The translations under genes were made by a program, and so were the position numbers. A model generated the notes under the pieces. That model was given only the letters and a program-made list of their open reading frames with translations, was not told the origin of the DNA and did not search any database. Positions 34,256-45,834 of a stretch of DNA of 64,000 bases are shown here, in pieces. Position 1 is the first letter of the stretch. Each line of letters starts with the position of its first letter. This stretch comes from Timema cristinae (lineage: Eukaryota; Arthropoda; Insecta; Phasmatodea; Timematidae), in the NCBI GenBank assembly GCA_039000515.1, contig JBCFYV010000012.1, positions 13,538,200-13,602,199 of the forward strand. The letters are read 5' to 3'.

Positions 34256-34440
34256 TGTCATTTTAGCTCAGTCGATAGCGTGTCTGCCTAAAGAAAAATG
34301 AGTTCCAGGTTTGATACCCGTATGGCTGAAAAGTTTATCATTGGAGAAATGTGGGTTTAAATTTTACATTGATGTATCTCTACAAATGGCCTGAAAAATC
34401 TGGAAATTTAGATGTTGCATTGTCATACCTTAAGGGATAA
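34256..34440 (+). mobile_element. SINE family E, second copy
   Basis: The head ATTTTAGCTCAGTCGATAGC, a T-arm-like CCAGGTTTGATACCCG and the body GGCTGAAAAGTTTATCATTG correspond in order to 12,935-13,180. The two copies are well diverged, so the family is old. Confidence 0.7.
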
Positions 34441-35079
34441 TTGTGATTTTAGTGATTTTAGCTCTAAAATGTAGGGTATGTTATTGAAATATAAATTTTG
34501 AAATTAAATTTAAAGAATTAGTTTATTATAGATATCTGGAGGGTGTATTACATTATAAATAGTTAATAACCTCTATATAGTTATTTTTGTAGAAACAATA
34601 TTTAAAAGTAACAGGTCTAAGTAATTAGACGATAATTATTTTTTTAAATTTGTTCCAAAGGGTATTATAACATAATATTATGATAAATTATTTACGATTT
34701 TTCCATATCATAATAAGTAATTGAATGCGTTACACGTTTTGTATTACTGACACTAACTGTTTGGGATTGCGATTTCCTTTTAATAATGTAGATCAAGATG
34801 AAACCAATATTATTTTCTTCCAACGTTTTAAAGTGTATCCATAGTGTCACAAGGTTCTAAAAAAAACCTCACAAACATATACAAGTTTGTTCTCTCTAAT
34901 AATTCACTAAAAAACATTACCCTATTATTAAACAGCATGGTATTTTCACGACCATTTGCAAAAGCATACATAGTTACTTCGCGAGGTGTAATATTCTTTT
35001 ACGATGTTCATATAACTATTTTCCCTAAAGATACATTAAAAACAATGTAGCTTTTATATGTCCAAACCAAATATTCTGG

Positions 35080-35520
35080 ACGAAAACAATCGAAGAGATT
35101 ATTTCTCTCGAGTTCTTATTTCTTGTTTCTCGGGTCGGTAAGACGGGTGGTGTTGTGAGGGGGGGGGGGGAGAAACGTCGCAGTTAACCGACGTTTTGTT
35201 CAATTAAGTTTTCTGGAGTAAAATGTTTACGTTTATTAGCGTCGACGGCAGTCTCTTGCCTTTGTTGTGCGACTGGCTGATTTGCATACGTAAACGCTAA
35301 CAACTTTGATTACGTAGGACCCAGAGTTTTAGACATTTCTACCGTCATTTCCAGTAGTGAGGAGGAGTGAAGGAAGGGGTAAAATTGAGGGAATGGGAGT
35401 AGAAGAGGTCAAGTCAAGTCGGAACAAATTAGTTCATTTATTTCTTGGTTAACTTAAAGGTGAAGGCTTCATTGATGACGTCGACAAACGGGTCGAGTTG
35501 TATTCCGAATAATTTGTTCT
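35080..35520. promoter_or_regulatory. GC-richer patch with octamer and SOX-like motifs
   Basis: Holds a perfect octamer-type ATTTGCAT (35,280-35,287), an upstream CTTTGTTGTG (35,260), two GTCGAC sites and TGACGTCGAC near 35,476, plus a G12 run at 35,159-35,170. It could be an enhancer or promoter, but single motifs occur by chance. No transcript evidence is visible. Confidence 0.25.
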
Positions 35521-36112
35521 TAGTGTATAAAATAAACTAAGAACGTTTATTAATTGTTGTTACCTTTATGTTGGTATGTTATTATAAACTTGCTATTTGG
35601 GAGAGTTATCGAATTATGTTTCTAGTTGGTGGATTGTTTAAATATTATGTCCTACGCGTTTCATTTAAATGTTGGTTAAATATTTTGACTGTAAAAAAAA
35701 ATGTTTATTCCTACTTAATTACTTCCAGTGATTTATTTTATTTTAGCCTTGTGTTTTAAAATATACCCATGATCTCAGTATTTTTACCATGGCATAAGAA
35801 TGAAGAAGCTGGATTTTTTTAAATATACCTTATATCATATGAGGGATAGAGGTACACCATTTCGGGGAAAAAACTCACCTCACTACACCTTACCAGAATC
35901 CGTACACCACTACCCATTACCAGAAAACCAGTCAATTACTGACTGACAAGTTTAATTTTTCTACAACCTTTTCTTATATTTGACCAATAACTGCACTGTT
36001 ATTGAAATGAAAAAACTCATTGCAGTACTACTGTACTTTGAATATATTATTTTTAATTACCTAAATTGTATAATTTTAAACGTTAAAATCATTCTTGTAT
36101 TAGATTTTAACC

Positions 36113-36430
36113 AGTGATCACGTGGTCTAACCCGTCAGGTTTGCAACAGAATTGGTTGTAAGTGTCTGGAATGTTTAATCTTTTTCCACCCTGTCTTACA
36201 ACTCATCTGTGATAAACACATCTTAATTTAAATATTGGAGGTAGGGATGAAAGGGTTAGAATCTGTAGTAAATTTATCTGAAATTGTGTGGAGAAAGAGG
36301 GAGAAATAATTGATTAAAAAGCATCGCTAGTGTACCGATACAGGATTTGAAACTTAATCCTACCATCACAGATAGGCTAAACTGCATAAGCCTGACATTT
36401 AGTCCACGTGGTCACCGATGCTGTTAGGAG
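36113..36430. mobile_element. Head-to-head inverted pair of family A SINE remnants
   Basis: The plus-strand head CAGTGATCACGTGGTCTAAC at about 36,113 is mirrored by the minus-strand head complement AGTCCACGTGGTCACCGATG at 36,401-36,420. The minus copy extends left through GGATTTGAAACTTAATCC and a GTGTGGAGAAAGAGG body remnant. The 3' tails are absent. Confidence 0.6.
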
Positions 36431-37029
36431 GATTGGAACCTGGTTTATATCATTAGGGAAGGGGGGGGGAAACTCTATATGATTGTGATTGTGATTTATC
36501 AATGTTGCATTCCTCTTCTCTCTTCACGCTTATGTAGGTGTAATTCCCCAAAGCAACATGCTTTATTCCTACACTTTAATTTATTATGTTCATAACCATG
36601 ATGTTAACATAGGTATGTATATAAAATACTATATTTTTAGCTTAAATTTCTATTTCTAAATTATCTAAGCTAATTGGTTATTCCTTGTTTTATTGTCAAG
36701 TATATTTCCCATTTTCTCTAGATATGTTTTTCAAAAGGGCCTCAGTAAAGCACAAGATTGATCGATCGACGAAGTAAAAACAATGCTCAGCTTACGTATG
36801 AAAAACCTTAGTTCTAATCCTGATGATGTAATTACTATTTTTTTTTTGTGTGTTTTGTTAGCAGAAGCGGTATGAGTGATGAGTATTTCACATCAAACTC
36901 GGCAGCAAGTTTTTGTTATTTATTTTATAATAGGGATTTTGTTGATTACCACACATAAACGTGTGTATATCATAATATTGTTAACATATTACTCTAATAT
37001 TAAATGTGTTAATTGAATTAAGATATATT

Positions 37030-37249
37030 ATATTATAATATTTAGCACTGCGTCTTACTACCCGTTCGGGTTATAAGCTTTAAGTACTAATTACGCTAAT
37101 TGATTAGGAATTGGAAGGTTGAATTAGAGGAAGTGAACCCGCATTTGCGTGGAGGGAGAGTGGAAAACCATTTAGGAAAATCCACCCCCAGTTCACCCGA
37201 CCGAGATTCGAGCCTCGATCTCCCCGTACTCAGCAGTCGAGCTCTACAC
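37030..37249 (-). mobile_element. SINE family A, 5'-truncated, with target-site duplication
   Basis: Minus strand: ATTTAGCACTGCGTCTTACT tail, body GCATTTGCGTGGAGGGAGAG, box B complement GATTCGAGCCTCGATCTCCC. The copy stops within the tRNA-like head (about 35 bases lost). GATATATT lies on both sides (37,022-37,029 and 37,250-37,257). Confidence 0.92.
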
Positions 37250-37679
37250 GATATATTGAGCTCACTCTTTTAGTAGTGGTTTTATTAGCATACTGTATGT
37301 GTGAGTCTTGTGCGCTAATCTTAAAGCCAAGTGTTTTAAACACTTTTCAGGAAACATTGACAAAATAATTACGGTATGTTTTGGTATAGCTACAGAATGT
37401 TTTATCAGTAACCTAAGGTTTCATTTAACTTGCCATTAGTTATATAACAGAATATAATTAGAGTTTAGAACAAGCACTGCTATTGTATGCCCGACAGAAA
37501 GCTTGTGGAGAGGAATAAATCTTTAGGCAGATGTTATACTGATATATTAAGTGGTTTAAAATTCACACCTGGGCACTGGGATCGAGTCCGGGACGTGGTA
37601 GTGACATTTCTAAAGCTGACACAGCCCTACAGGGACAATACCATTCATGTTGAGGTGCGTTACTTTCACACGCTTTAGA

Positions 37680-37880
37680 CAGACTGGCGTTGCGACGCCT
37701 CGTCTGGACATTCCCGACGTCATGCGCTCCGTCTACTTCTGCGCCCATGCGCACGTAAGGTCCGCCAGCAGGCGCAGGGCAATCTGTGCTTCTCGTGACG
37801 TCACGGGGCCGTGTAGGAGGAGCCGACCTTGTTTCCCCGCCAGTCTCGAGGAAGGTGGGTGTGGCATGTCTACCAGCTCT
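37680..37880. promoter_or_regulatory. CpG-rich patch with CRE-type sites
   Basis: The densest CpG stretch in the window. It has a perfect palindromic TGACGTCA (37,796-37,803), a half-site GACGTCAT near 37,717 and GCGCCCATGCGCACG (37,741-37,755), similar to NRF1-type sites. Overlapping frames on both strands (up to 155 codons) reflect the lack of AT-rich stops, and a CT-rich tract follows at 37,876-38,020. A promoter is a fair guess; direction and gene are unknown. Confidence 0.4.
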
Positions 37881-38029
37881 CTCTTCTCTCTCTCTCTCTC
37901 GATCTCTTTTGCGAAAACTCGGGGCCGATCTTTACTTTCTCTTCGTCTCATCTTTCTCCCTCCCCTCCATCTCTACAAAACACAACGCCTTCCCAGTTTT
38001 TTTCCCATCCCCTCACCCCCTCTAACCCC

Positions 38030-41000
38030 TCGTCATCTTCTTATCAGTTATCTTTCTACGGCAGCAGCGACGACTTCTTTAGTACTTCATTTCCTCCTAG
38101 CCATTTCCAACTGAAAGTCTGTTCCAGATGCGAATACGCGAGGAAATATGACGGCTTTTTTCGAAAAAACTTAATACACTGTTGTTGCTTTCTGTTGCCT
38201 TTATATCTACCCTTCCTCTTTCCTAATTTATTTTTTCCCAAAGAGATCGAAAATATTTAGAGAGTGGTCCTCCAAAGAAAATACAATTCAGATTGAGTAA
38301 ATATGAGGGTAGCCTTCCCCCATTGTGTGGTTTTGTTAGCTAAACGCCCTTTATAATGCTCTTTTTTTTTTCTAAGCTATTTTAATTGTATAACGAGTCA
38401 ATATATTCATTCATATTGACTCATATATAAATACGTTCACCCGTTTTCTGAATTTTTAAGTAAATAACATATTTTAATATTTACTAAGAATATAGTAGGC
38501 CTACCACCAAAATATGAGGTTTAGGATTTTTGTTTCTAATCTTTCTTCTCGGTTGAAACATGAGTGGCATACATAGTTAGTTCAGTAACCCAAGAAAATA
38601 CCGAACTTTTATTTTGTTGAGATTTGTCATTTTTATTTCTATAAATATACTCACTAGAATACTAATTAGCTTATTTTTTTCTTACTTTACCCTTCAAGTT
38701 GTTATTATTTGAAATAAACAATAATCGAATATATTTCGATTATTAATTTCTTTTTTCAAATTATGAATTATTTTATGCATATAAGAATTGCACCACCACT
38801 CAGTGTTTAGTCTACCGTCGTAGCATTCTTTATGTGATATTTATTTATGAAAGACTTCATGTTTATGTATAATCGATCATGAAAGATATGATATTTTCTA
38901 ACATTTGAAAAAGTTATTAAAATACATTTTAGTATTCTATTTCCTCGTAAATATGATTTTGATCTCACTTTGGCAAATAAATTAAATTTAATCCATGTTA
39001 TAAAACATATTTTTATGATGAATGAGTACGCGAACAGTTTCTGGCCAATTCCTCCCACTTCCCCTTCTTAATTATTATTTAATAGGAGAATTAACTGGTG
39101 CCGCTCTTAGTAACATTCTTCTTTTCTTTAATCAGACAGGGAACAAAAAAAATCCTCATTTTATTTATTCCGAACCCGTGTTTAATTAATTAAAACCAAT
39201 TTTAATTATGGCTTCGAGGTGCAGATATCGTGTACAGGGAGGGTACTTAATTTTTATATTTCAAACCGCTGCGGGTGATAGATTTCGCGCAACACTCACG
39301 GCGGACAGATACAAAAACTATTAATTTTAATAATAAGGATCCATACAACATTTTGATTTTTACCTGAAAAAGGAGGTAGACTGGCCATTGAAAGGTTACG
39401 CCTTCCATCATCCATCATAGTAGGTAAATATTACCGTGAATAGTCTATACCATGTGTTGTGTATTGCATCGTAATATTTCCCCTTTAAGAGCGACGGATC
39501 ACTAACAGTACTTGTGACCTAGTACGCAGTCGCACAGAGAACCTTGTTTCGACTTTGTTTCGGTTGTTTCGAGAGTCGAGACATTCGCCCCTCATGTATC
39601 GATTGTAGCTTATCCCGTCTTGCGCGCGCGCACGCATGTGTATATATACACATAAACATCATCCACTTCCCAGCTTCCCCAACAGGTGGCACCACTGTGT
39701 CATATCCGAGCTTAAACCTATAGTTCAATTTTAATGGAAGAAGTAACCTTTTATAAAATACGACTGACAGTATTGATGATATTCTAACTAATTACTAGTA
39801 TTATTTTATTGGTATCTCATTACCTATGTTTAGAGATACAGCTGCATGTCAATTGACTTGACGTATGACTAGGCAAAAGTAGATCCAGAAACTTGTCAAT
39901 GAAATGTTGGAAAAGCAGTTTGAAGAAGCTATTGATCTTTATTATTTGGATTTAGAAATTGGTTAAAATATTGTTAATTTAAGAGTAAACTTCTGTTGTG
40001 TTTAAGAAAAAACCCTAATAGAATACAAAATATATGCTGTTAAATTTATATATTTATTTACATACAATATGGTTGCAGTGAAATTAATCACTCCAACCCC
40101 TAAAAGTTGATTTTAGCGAATTTAACCTTCCTGCACTTATTTTACTGTTACTATTTGTAGAAAATAATCTTTAATTTCACAATAGTTTTTTTCCTATTCG
40201 AAGCACTTTTAAAACTCAGTTTATTAGAATGTTAATATTAGACTAAGATCTTGTGAATTATATTGGTGTTTTGGTTGAAATGATTGGCTCTCAAGTTAAT
40301 ATGGATAGTACAAGTATATTCTCTCTTTAAAAAAATTCAGTTTACAAACAAAATATTTTTAATTGGACTTCTATGAAACTCTTTTGAAAATAACTCCCGA
40401 TTTTAGAGCTAGAATAAAATTACGATTTTTCAAAGATGTATGACGATATAACGTCTAAATATCAAGCTTGTTCAAAATCATAGCAATTCTTGGTGAATGT
40501 ATCTGCTGGTGGATACATATTGTTTATTTAGGGACTGACCGAAATAACTGTACGATCTTATATGACATATCTGTGGCCAAAGTAAAAATAAGACACTACT
40601 AAAATACTTTCTCTATATTATAAAATAAAAGCAAACTTAAACGAGCCCGAGTTTTGTTACATTACTTAGGTTAACCTGTTAGCCTTTGTATTATTTTATA
40701 ATTTTAGACCTGACTTGCTGCTACCCTCATTACTTGCTCTACAAATGAACAAAACGCAGAAATTATTCCTATCTGTGCAAAAAAACAAAAAAACTCTTCA
40801 CTGGACGTGAAGTCCGAACAACAGGTTGCGTTCGCCGTCCTTTCCGACACATCTACTTATGATGGGGGGGGGGGGGGGGGAATGAACGTGAAGATACATA
40901 AACACTGCAATTATAGACTCGTTAGAGGGTCGTTACCCACTCGGTCAAGCGCGAGGGATGTTGGGAGGGGGAGTCTACAGGGTGGTGGAATTACTTTTAC

Positions 41001-41504
41001 GATGTCCCTTATGTTTACTGGCTTTGAAATGCCGTCGAGGCAGTAAGAGACTAGGAAAACCGGTACAAGTAACTTATGTTGAAGATAACTATTCGTTAAG
41101 TATTTTTACGTTCACACATTAAAATACCATTAATTTTTAAAAGCTTAAGCTATACATATACTAGAATTGTAAATGTGTCCGTATATTCGATTTCATTTGT
41201 TTGTTTATTTCCAGTAAACTAAACAGTTCTTATCGGATCGTGTTTGGAGTTCTTCTGTTGTACTTCTTATCTGTAAGAATAATATATATTTTCACGCTAT
41301 TATTTTTTAGCGAGTACTGCAATTTTTAAAAATCCTATTGTTAGTGGGGTTATAATTAAGTTTTAAATTTGTAATAATTCAAATATATTAACATTTAATG
41401 TATGAATCTTCTTTGTAAGTTTCTTTGGCACTGAGGAGTTTGGAAATATAAACAAACAGTGAGTGTAAAATTCATTATTTTCTGTCTTACTTGAACGCAA
41501 AATC
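38030..41504. other. Mostly AT-rich DNA, no gene recognised
   Basis: Short frames exist but match nothing I know. Features of note are CGCGCGCGCACGCATG at about 39,624 and a G17 run at 40,864-40,880 inside a short GC-richer patch (40,800-41,050). A 79-codon frame over the G run is composition-driven. Confidence 0.5.
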
Positions 41505-41516
41505 AACTAAAATAAA

Positions 41517-41759
41517 CCCGCCTCGGTGGCGTAGTTGGCTAACGCGCTAGTCGTGTTGAGCTCGACTGCTGAGGACTGGGAGACCGAAGTTCGAATCTCG
41601 GTCGGGTGAACTGGGAGTGGTTTTTCCTAAATGGTTTTACAGTCTCCCTCCACGCAAATGTGGGTTCACTTCCTCTAGTTCAACATTCCCAATTCCTAAT
41701 CCATTAGCGTAATTAATACTTAAGCGTATAACCCGAACGGGTAGTAAGACGTGGTGCTA

Positions 41760-41799
<40 letters not shown>

Positions 41800-41823
41800 T
41801 AATATAATAATAATATAATAATA
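41517..41823 (+). mobile_element. SINE family A, full length (best copy)
   Basis: Box A TGGCGTAGTTGG at 41,527, box B GTTCGAATC at 41,589-41,597, body CCCTCCACGCAAATGTGGG, and 3' end CCCGAACGGGTAGTAAGACG then TGGTGCTAAATAATAAT. The tail is a long (AAT)n that turns irregular after 41,798. The target-site duplication AACTAAAATAAA is at 41,505-41,516 and 41,824-41,835. Spacing between boxes is about 60 bases, longer than in an ordinary tRNA and closer to types with a long variable arm. Confidence 0.97.
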
Positions 41824-41835
41824 AACTAAAATAAA

Positions 41836-43120
41836 ATAAATGAATTGTATAAAACATTTCAATCCTAAATCCAAATATAAACTATATTTTGTGTTGGTTG
41901 TTCCATATTCACATTAATAGGCAAAGGTGATACTTTAACAAACAAAACTCACACCTAGGTATCGTTAAACATCCTTATGTAATTTGCTCTTACATTTACA
42001 AGGATACATATTCAGACAAATAGATTAATTCTCCCTTTAAGAGGCAGAAAATGTTAATTAAAATTGTAGTCTATAAGCAGGCAACAGCAAAAAAAAAAAA
42101 GTTTGCTATAGAACACTAATTTTTACCCATCTTAAAATTATAGCTCAAAAACAATGAAAAGACTGACAATTGGAACCAATAATCAATCATTATAAATTTT
42201 ATAATATAAATAATTTAATATGTATAGTTGTTTGTTTGTTGGTATGTGAGTCCTCGTGTTTGTGGTATATATGTAGGTGGTATAACTTGAAAACTAAGAA
42301 GAAACTTAAATCACAACCAATAATATATAAAAAATGAAATTTTTGTTTGTCGCTTGGACACACCCAAATCATTGTATAATTTTAGGATACATTTAACATT
42401 TTAAAAAATCCTGTATATAGTGGAATTATACCAAATTACTTTTAAGTTCATAAACATTTCTAAGTGGAATGTTATGAAATGGAGGGAGGGGGGGTGCTTT
42501 AGTAATTTAAAGTAAATATGTCCTTTTCTTTTCTTTAAATTCTTATAGTTCTTTGTAACATTAATTTCTTTTAACTCTTTAATAATTAATTATTTATGCT
42601 AAGTTATTCATAGTTTTTAACCATCTATAAAAATTGAGAGTACAAATATTGTGTATAGAGAAGTTATTACTAAACCATTACAAGAAATGTCAGCTTTTAA
42701 CTAACAAATACCTAGTATTTAGGTTCTAATCTATATTTTGATATTTTGTTTTAGTCAACATAATTTTAGAATTTTGTAACACAGTTTAAAACAATAAAGG
42801 ATCAATATTTAAAATTAATTTAATATTTTTTACTTTTCCCGGTAATTAATTTTATATAAACAAAAGAACAAAGTTACTTTTTAGATTTTCCGTTTGAAAA
42901 ACCAGTATACCTTCGAGGTTTTTCTGAACCCTCGTATTTTTGTGGTGTTTTCCCTTCCTTTTGGGTAGTATAGCTCTAAGAATCCGAAAAATAAAATTTT
43001 AGAATGTTTGTCTCTCTTTCTCCGCTTGTTTGTTTCCAGTCAACTCCAAAGGTATTCATCGGATTGAGGCGGGACTTATAGTGTTGTACTCCTTATTTTT
43101 CAGAGAACCATGATAAACTA
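41836..43120. other. AT-rich stretch, no gene seen
   Basis: No frame or repeat recognised. Confidence 0.5.
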
Positions 43121-43925
43121 TACAGGGTGTTTGTAGACTCATAACCCAAACATCACATATATCATGTTTGAACCAATACACATACATCCTTAAAACTATG
43201 CTAATACCATTAAATTGTGTTCAAAGTTTCGGCGTACACCACCATAAGAGCAAAGCTGTTCAAGGTTGCGTGTAAAACAGATTGCGTATGGGGCAAGGCG
43301 TGTGGCACTACATACCCGAACATCTAGGAGCACGGCAGCAGAACATACCACAGTTAATACTAAACAACACACCATTCCATATAGAAATTTGAAAACAGTC
43401 TGAAGATCAACATTAACGGTCCTACATCACAGAAAGTGCTTTACATTACATAGGACCCACCTCGAATGCGTAATTAGCTAACGCACTTGTTTCATGTGAG
43501 ATGGATTGCCAAGAACGGGGAGATTAAGGTTCGAATCTCATTTGGGTGAACTGGGGGGTGGTTTTTCCTAAATGATTTTCCCCTTTCTCTAATCGCAAAT
43601 GCGGGTTAACTTCCTATATATTCAACTTTCTCAATTCCCAGCCAATTAAAGTAATTAGTACTTATCGTATAACCCGAACGGGTAGAAGACGTGGTGCTAA
43701 ATATTATTATTACATGTGTAGTGCCACGTTTATAACTGATATGCAACTTGTTGTACACGCATGCTTGACAGCTTTGCTCTCCCGGCGCTGTACGCAGAAA
43801 CTTTGAACACTATTAATGGTATTGGAATAGTTTCAAGAGGTAAGTGTAGAAGGATTTGATATTACTTTTGGTTCAAATAAGTTATATGTGCAGTGTGGGC
43901 TATGAGTTTCCGAACATCCATATAC
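43121..43925. mobile_element. Inverted-repeat DNA element with about 200-bp arms, carrying a nested SINE
   Basis: Left arm 43,121-43,313 starts TACAGGGTGTTTGTAGACTC; right arm 43,713-43,925 ends GAGTTTCCGAACATCCATAT. The arms match as reverse complements through AAGTTTC.GCGTACA and GAGCAAAGCTGT to GTGGCACTACA. An end of the TACAGGGTGTT type is common in arthropod MITEs with TA targets; superfamily not proven. The space between the arms holds a family A SINE at 43,452-43,708, so the DNA element is the older of the two. Confidence 0.85.
43452..43708 (+). mobile_element. SINE family A, full length, nested in an inverted-repeat element
   Basis: The head CCACCTCGAATGCGTAATTA, box B GGTTCGAATC, body TAATCGCAAATGCGGGTTAA and 3' end CCGAACGGGTAGAAGACGTG then ATTATT tail are in order. 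ATTACAT flanks it at 43,445-43,451 and 43,709-43,715, although the right copy overlaps the ATT tail. Confidence 0.92.
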
Positions 43926-44466
43926 TGTCAAGTAGGCTCATCATCGAGCAAAGTAGAGTCAAAAAAACTGGGCGTATGTGGTAAACATTCATCGTGCTGG
44001 TATTGGTGGCTTCCTAAGATGACACGTGATTGGGTATAAAGGAAGAGAAGATAGAGACGAGTGCGTGCTACCACTCGAAACTTCGTAAGCACATAAACAT
44101 TGCTCATGAAATTTTATTCATTTCTAGCATTTGAAGCTGTTGAATGTGTTTCTGTAAAGTTTAATTCAAGCAAAGCAGCTGGAAAGTAATAGTCTAAGGA
44201 ATAGTAATGAACAGGATAACTATATGAAATGCATCCTTTTTATCGTGGAGAGTTGATGGGAAAAAGACGTATCTAACTTTTGAAACTAAATCGTCACGTC
44301 ACTAACAATTCATTACATTGAAATAATTCGTCCATTAAAATTTTATTGAACATTTTTAACAAGTGTGTGATTATAAAAAATAAATAGTGATTCATTATTT
44401 CAAATAATTACAGTTCACAAGTAATAAGGAGTAAAACTTACTATTTTATGCTTTTGGGTTGCATTC

Positions 44467-44477
44467 TCCTCCTCCTT

Positions 44478-44508
<31 letters not shown>

Positions 44509-44535
44509 TTATTATTATTATTATTATTATTATTG
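44467..44535. repeat. (CTT)n then (ATT)n compound microsatellite
   Basis: About 41 bases of CTT/CCT units change directly to about 28 bases of ATT units. No SINE is attached, unlike most other ATT/AAT runs here. Confidence 0.95.
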
Positions 44536-44578
44536 TATTAGTGTGTAAAGCTACAATTTAATACAACCAGAAAGTCAC

Positions 44579-44716
44579 ATGATGTGTACACAATGAAATA
44601 TGTATAGTATCAATATTAATAGGAATAATATTACTTATATTACTATTATTAATATTAATAGTGATGATATAAGTAATCCTATAGTTATTAATATTTCATT
44701 CTGTACACCTCATATG
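44579..44716. repeat. AT-rich palindrome of about 138 bp
   Basis: The left outer part ATGATGTGTACACAATGAAA is mirrored by ATTTCATTCTGTACACCTCA at the right. The centre is ATTA/TAAT-rich with further self-complementarity. It is a small foldback element or degenerate MITE. Confidence 0.75.
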
Positions 44717-44785
44717 AATGTCTATTAATACTTAATTTCATACCCATACATTAATTACCTTACCTTAACGGAGGGACGCCAAAAG

Positions 44786-45557
44786 TGTAACGGGCTAAAC
44801 TGCTTTAGCCCCGTTCAAAAGTAGCTAATGAAAAAGAACGTATATTCTGTTAGTGCCTGCATATTATCAAAAGTAATAACAAACTAATGTTAAATGCCTC
44901 GCCCATAATATATGTCTCTGTTTACATACCTATTGCGCCGAGTCAACCTCAGAGTTCGGTGCCCCAGCTATTAACACAACACAGAAAGAAAGCGAGGAGA
45001 GCTCCGCTTTCGACCATGATTTCAAACCGACTGACTGCTTCATGGTGGACTACGACCAGCGTGCCTCGACCATCTAGAAGCTTCGGGAAGATCCCCCTTA
45101 GCCTCCTAGAAGCTCAGGGAAGATCCCCCTTCCCTTCCTACGCACCAATTCACCACGTGGGCTCTGCCAACTATATATTCGCCTGCTTGCTTGAAGAATG
45201 GCAGAACACGTCAGGAGACGATTGGGAAACCTCCACCACGCTAACAGGTCACGCGTTTACATCTGGTCTACGTAATCTACATAATCTACATCGGACCTGC
45301 GGTCAAGGGAAATGGGTCCCTTGGACAGAAGGGACGCGTCCCTTCCAGGACTATCCCGTATGTGTTGTATATTCAAGTACGTTGTTTTTACCCTGTGTTA
45401 AGGTTGTAGCTGTTGTGCAGGGCTCTCTATTATAACAGAACTAGGACTTGCCTGATGTACGAACTAATCTTGCCTACGCGGCCAACTTACCTAGTTTATA
45501 GTATTGTTTATTACGTAGCTTTGTAGTCTGCGTTGTTATCGGGACGCATCACGCCCC
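44786..45557 (+). mobile_element. LTR-like block (possible solo LTR) with heat-shock elements
   Basis: A GC-richer block of about 770 bp begins TGTAACGGGC, the kind of start seen in many LTRs. It has a perfect heat-shock element in the form nGAAnnTTCnnGAAn at 45,077-45,089 (GAAGCTTCGGGAA). A 32-bp duplicate follows at 45,109-45,121 with the middle TTC changed to TCA. Downstream is a TATA-like ACTATATATTCG at about 45,170, and the block ends near GGGACGCATCA. This order fits a retrotransposon promoter. A 182-codon frame at 44,887-45,435 lacks domains I recognise and is probably incidental. No second LTR, primer site or polymerase gene is visible. Confidence 0.4.
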
Positions 45558-45834
45558 CAGTTGGTCTAGGCTTAGGCAACGCTGCCACTTATCATTGTAA
45601 GTTATATATGACAAAGTACTTGTTGAAATTAAGTGCAATATGCTTATATGTCCTTTGTTCTTGTATATTATATCATTAAATCGCATTAACTCCAACCTTC
45701 TCTTGTTTCCATCATTAGTATTAACCCAAATGTTTGTGCACCCCCGCGGTGCAAAAGCATCAAATAGAAAGTGTAGCCGCTTATAACTCATTAAGTGTGA
45801 TGATTTCAAATAATTTAGTCACTATTTATAACAA

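Noticed and set aside
34844..35050. 68-codon frame
   Set aside because: AT-rich, no recognisable domain, no splice context.
37647..38260. Frames of 155, 143 and 79 codons (plus) and 72 and 61 codons (minus)
   Set aside because: Several overlap in different frames across a CpG- and CT-rich stretch. The peptides are low-complexity (serine, proline, leucine) and composition-driven.
44887..45435. 182-codon frame, the longest in the window
   Set aside because: No domain or repeat protein recognised. It lies in an LTR-like, GC-richer block where stops are rarer, and it covers the heat-shock-element duplicate, so promoter sequence is a better explanation.
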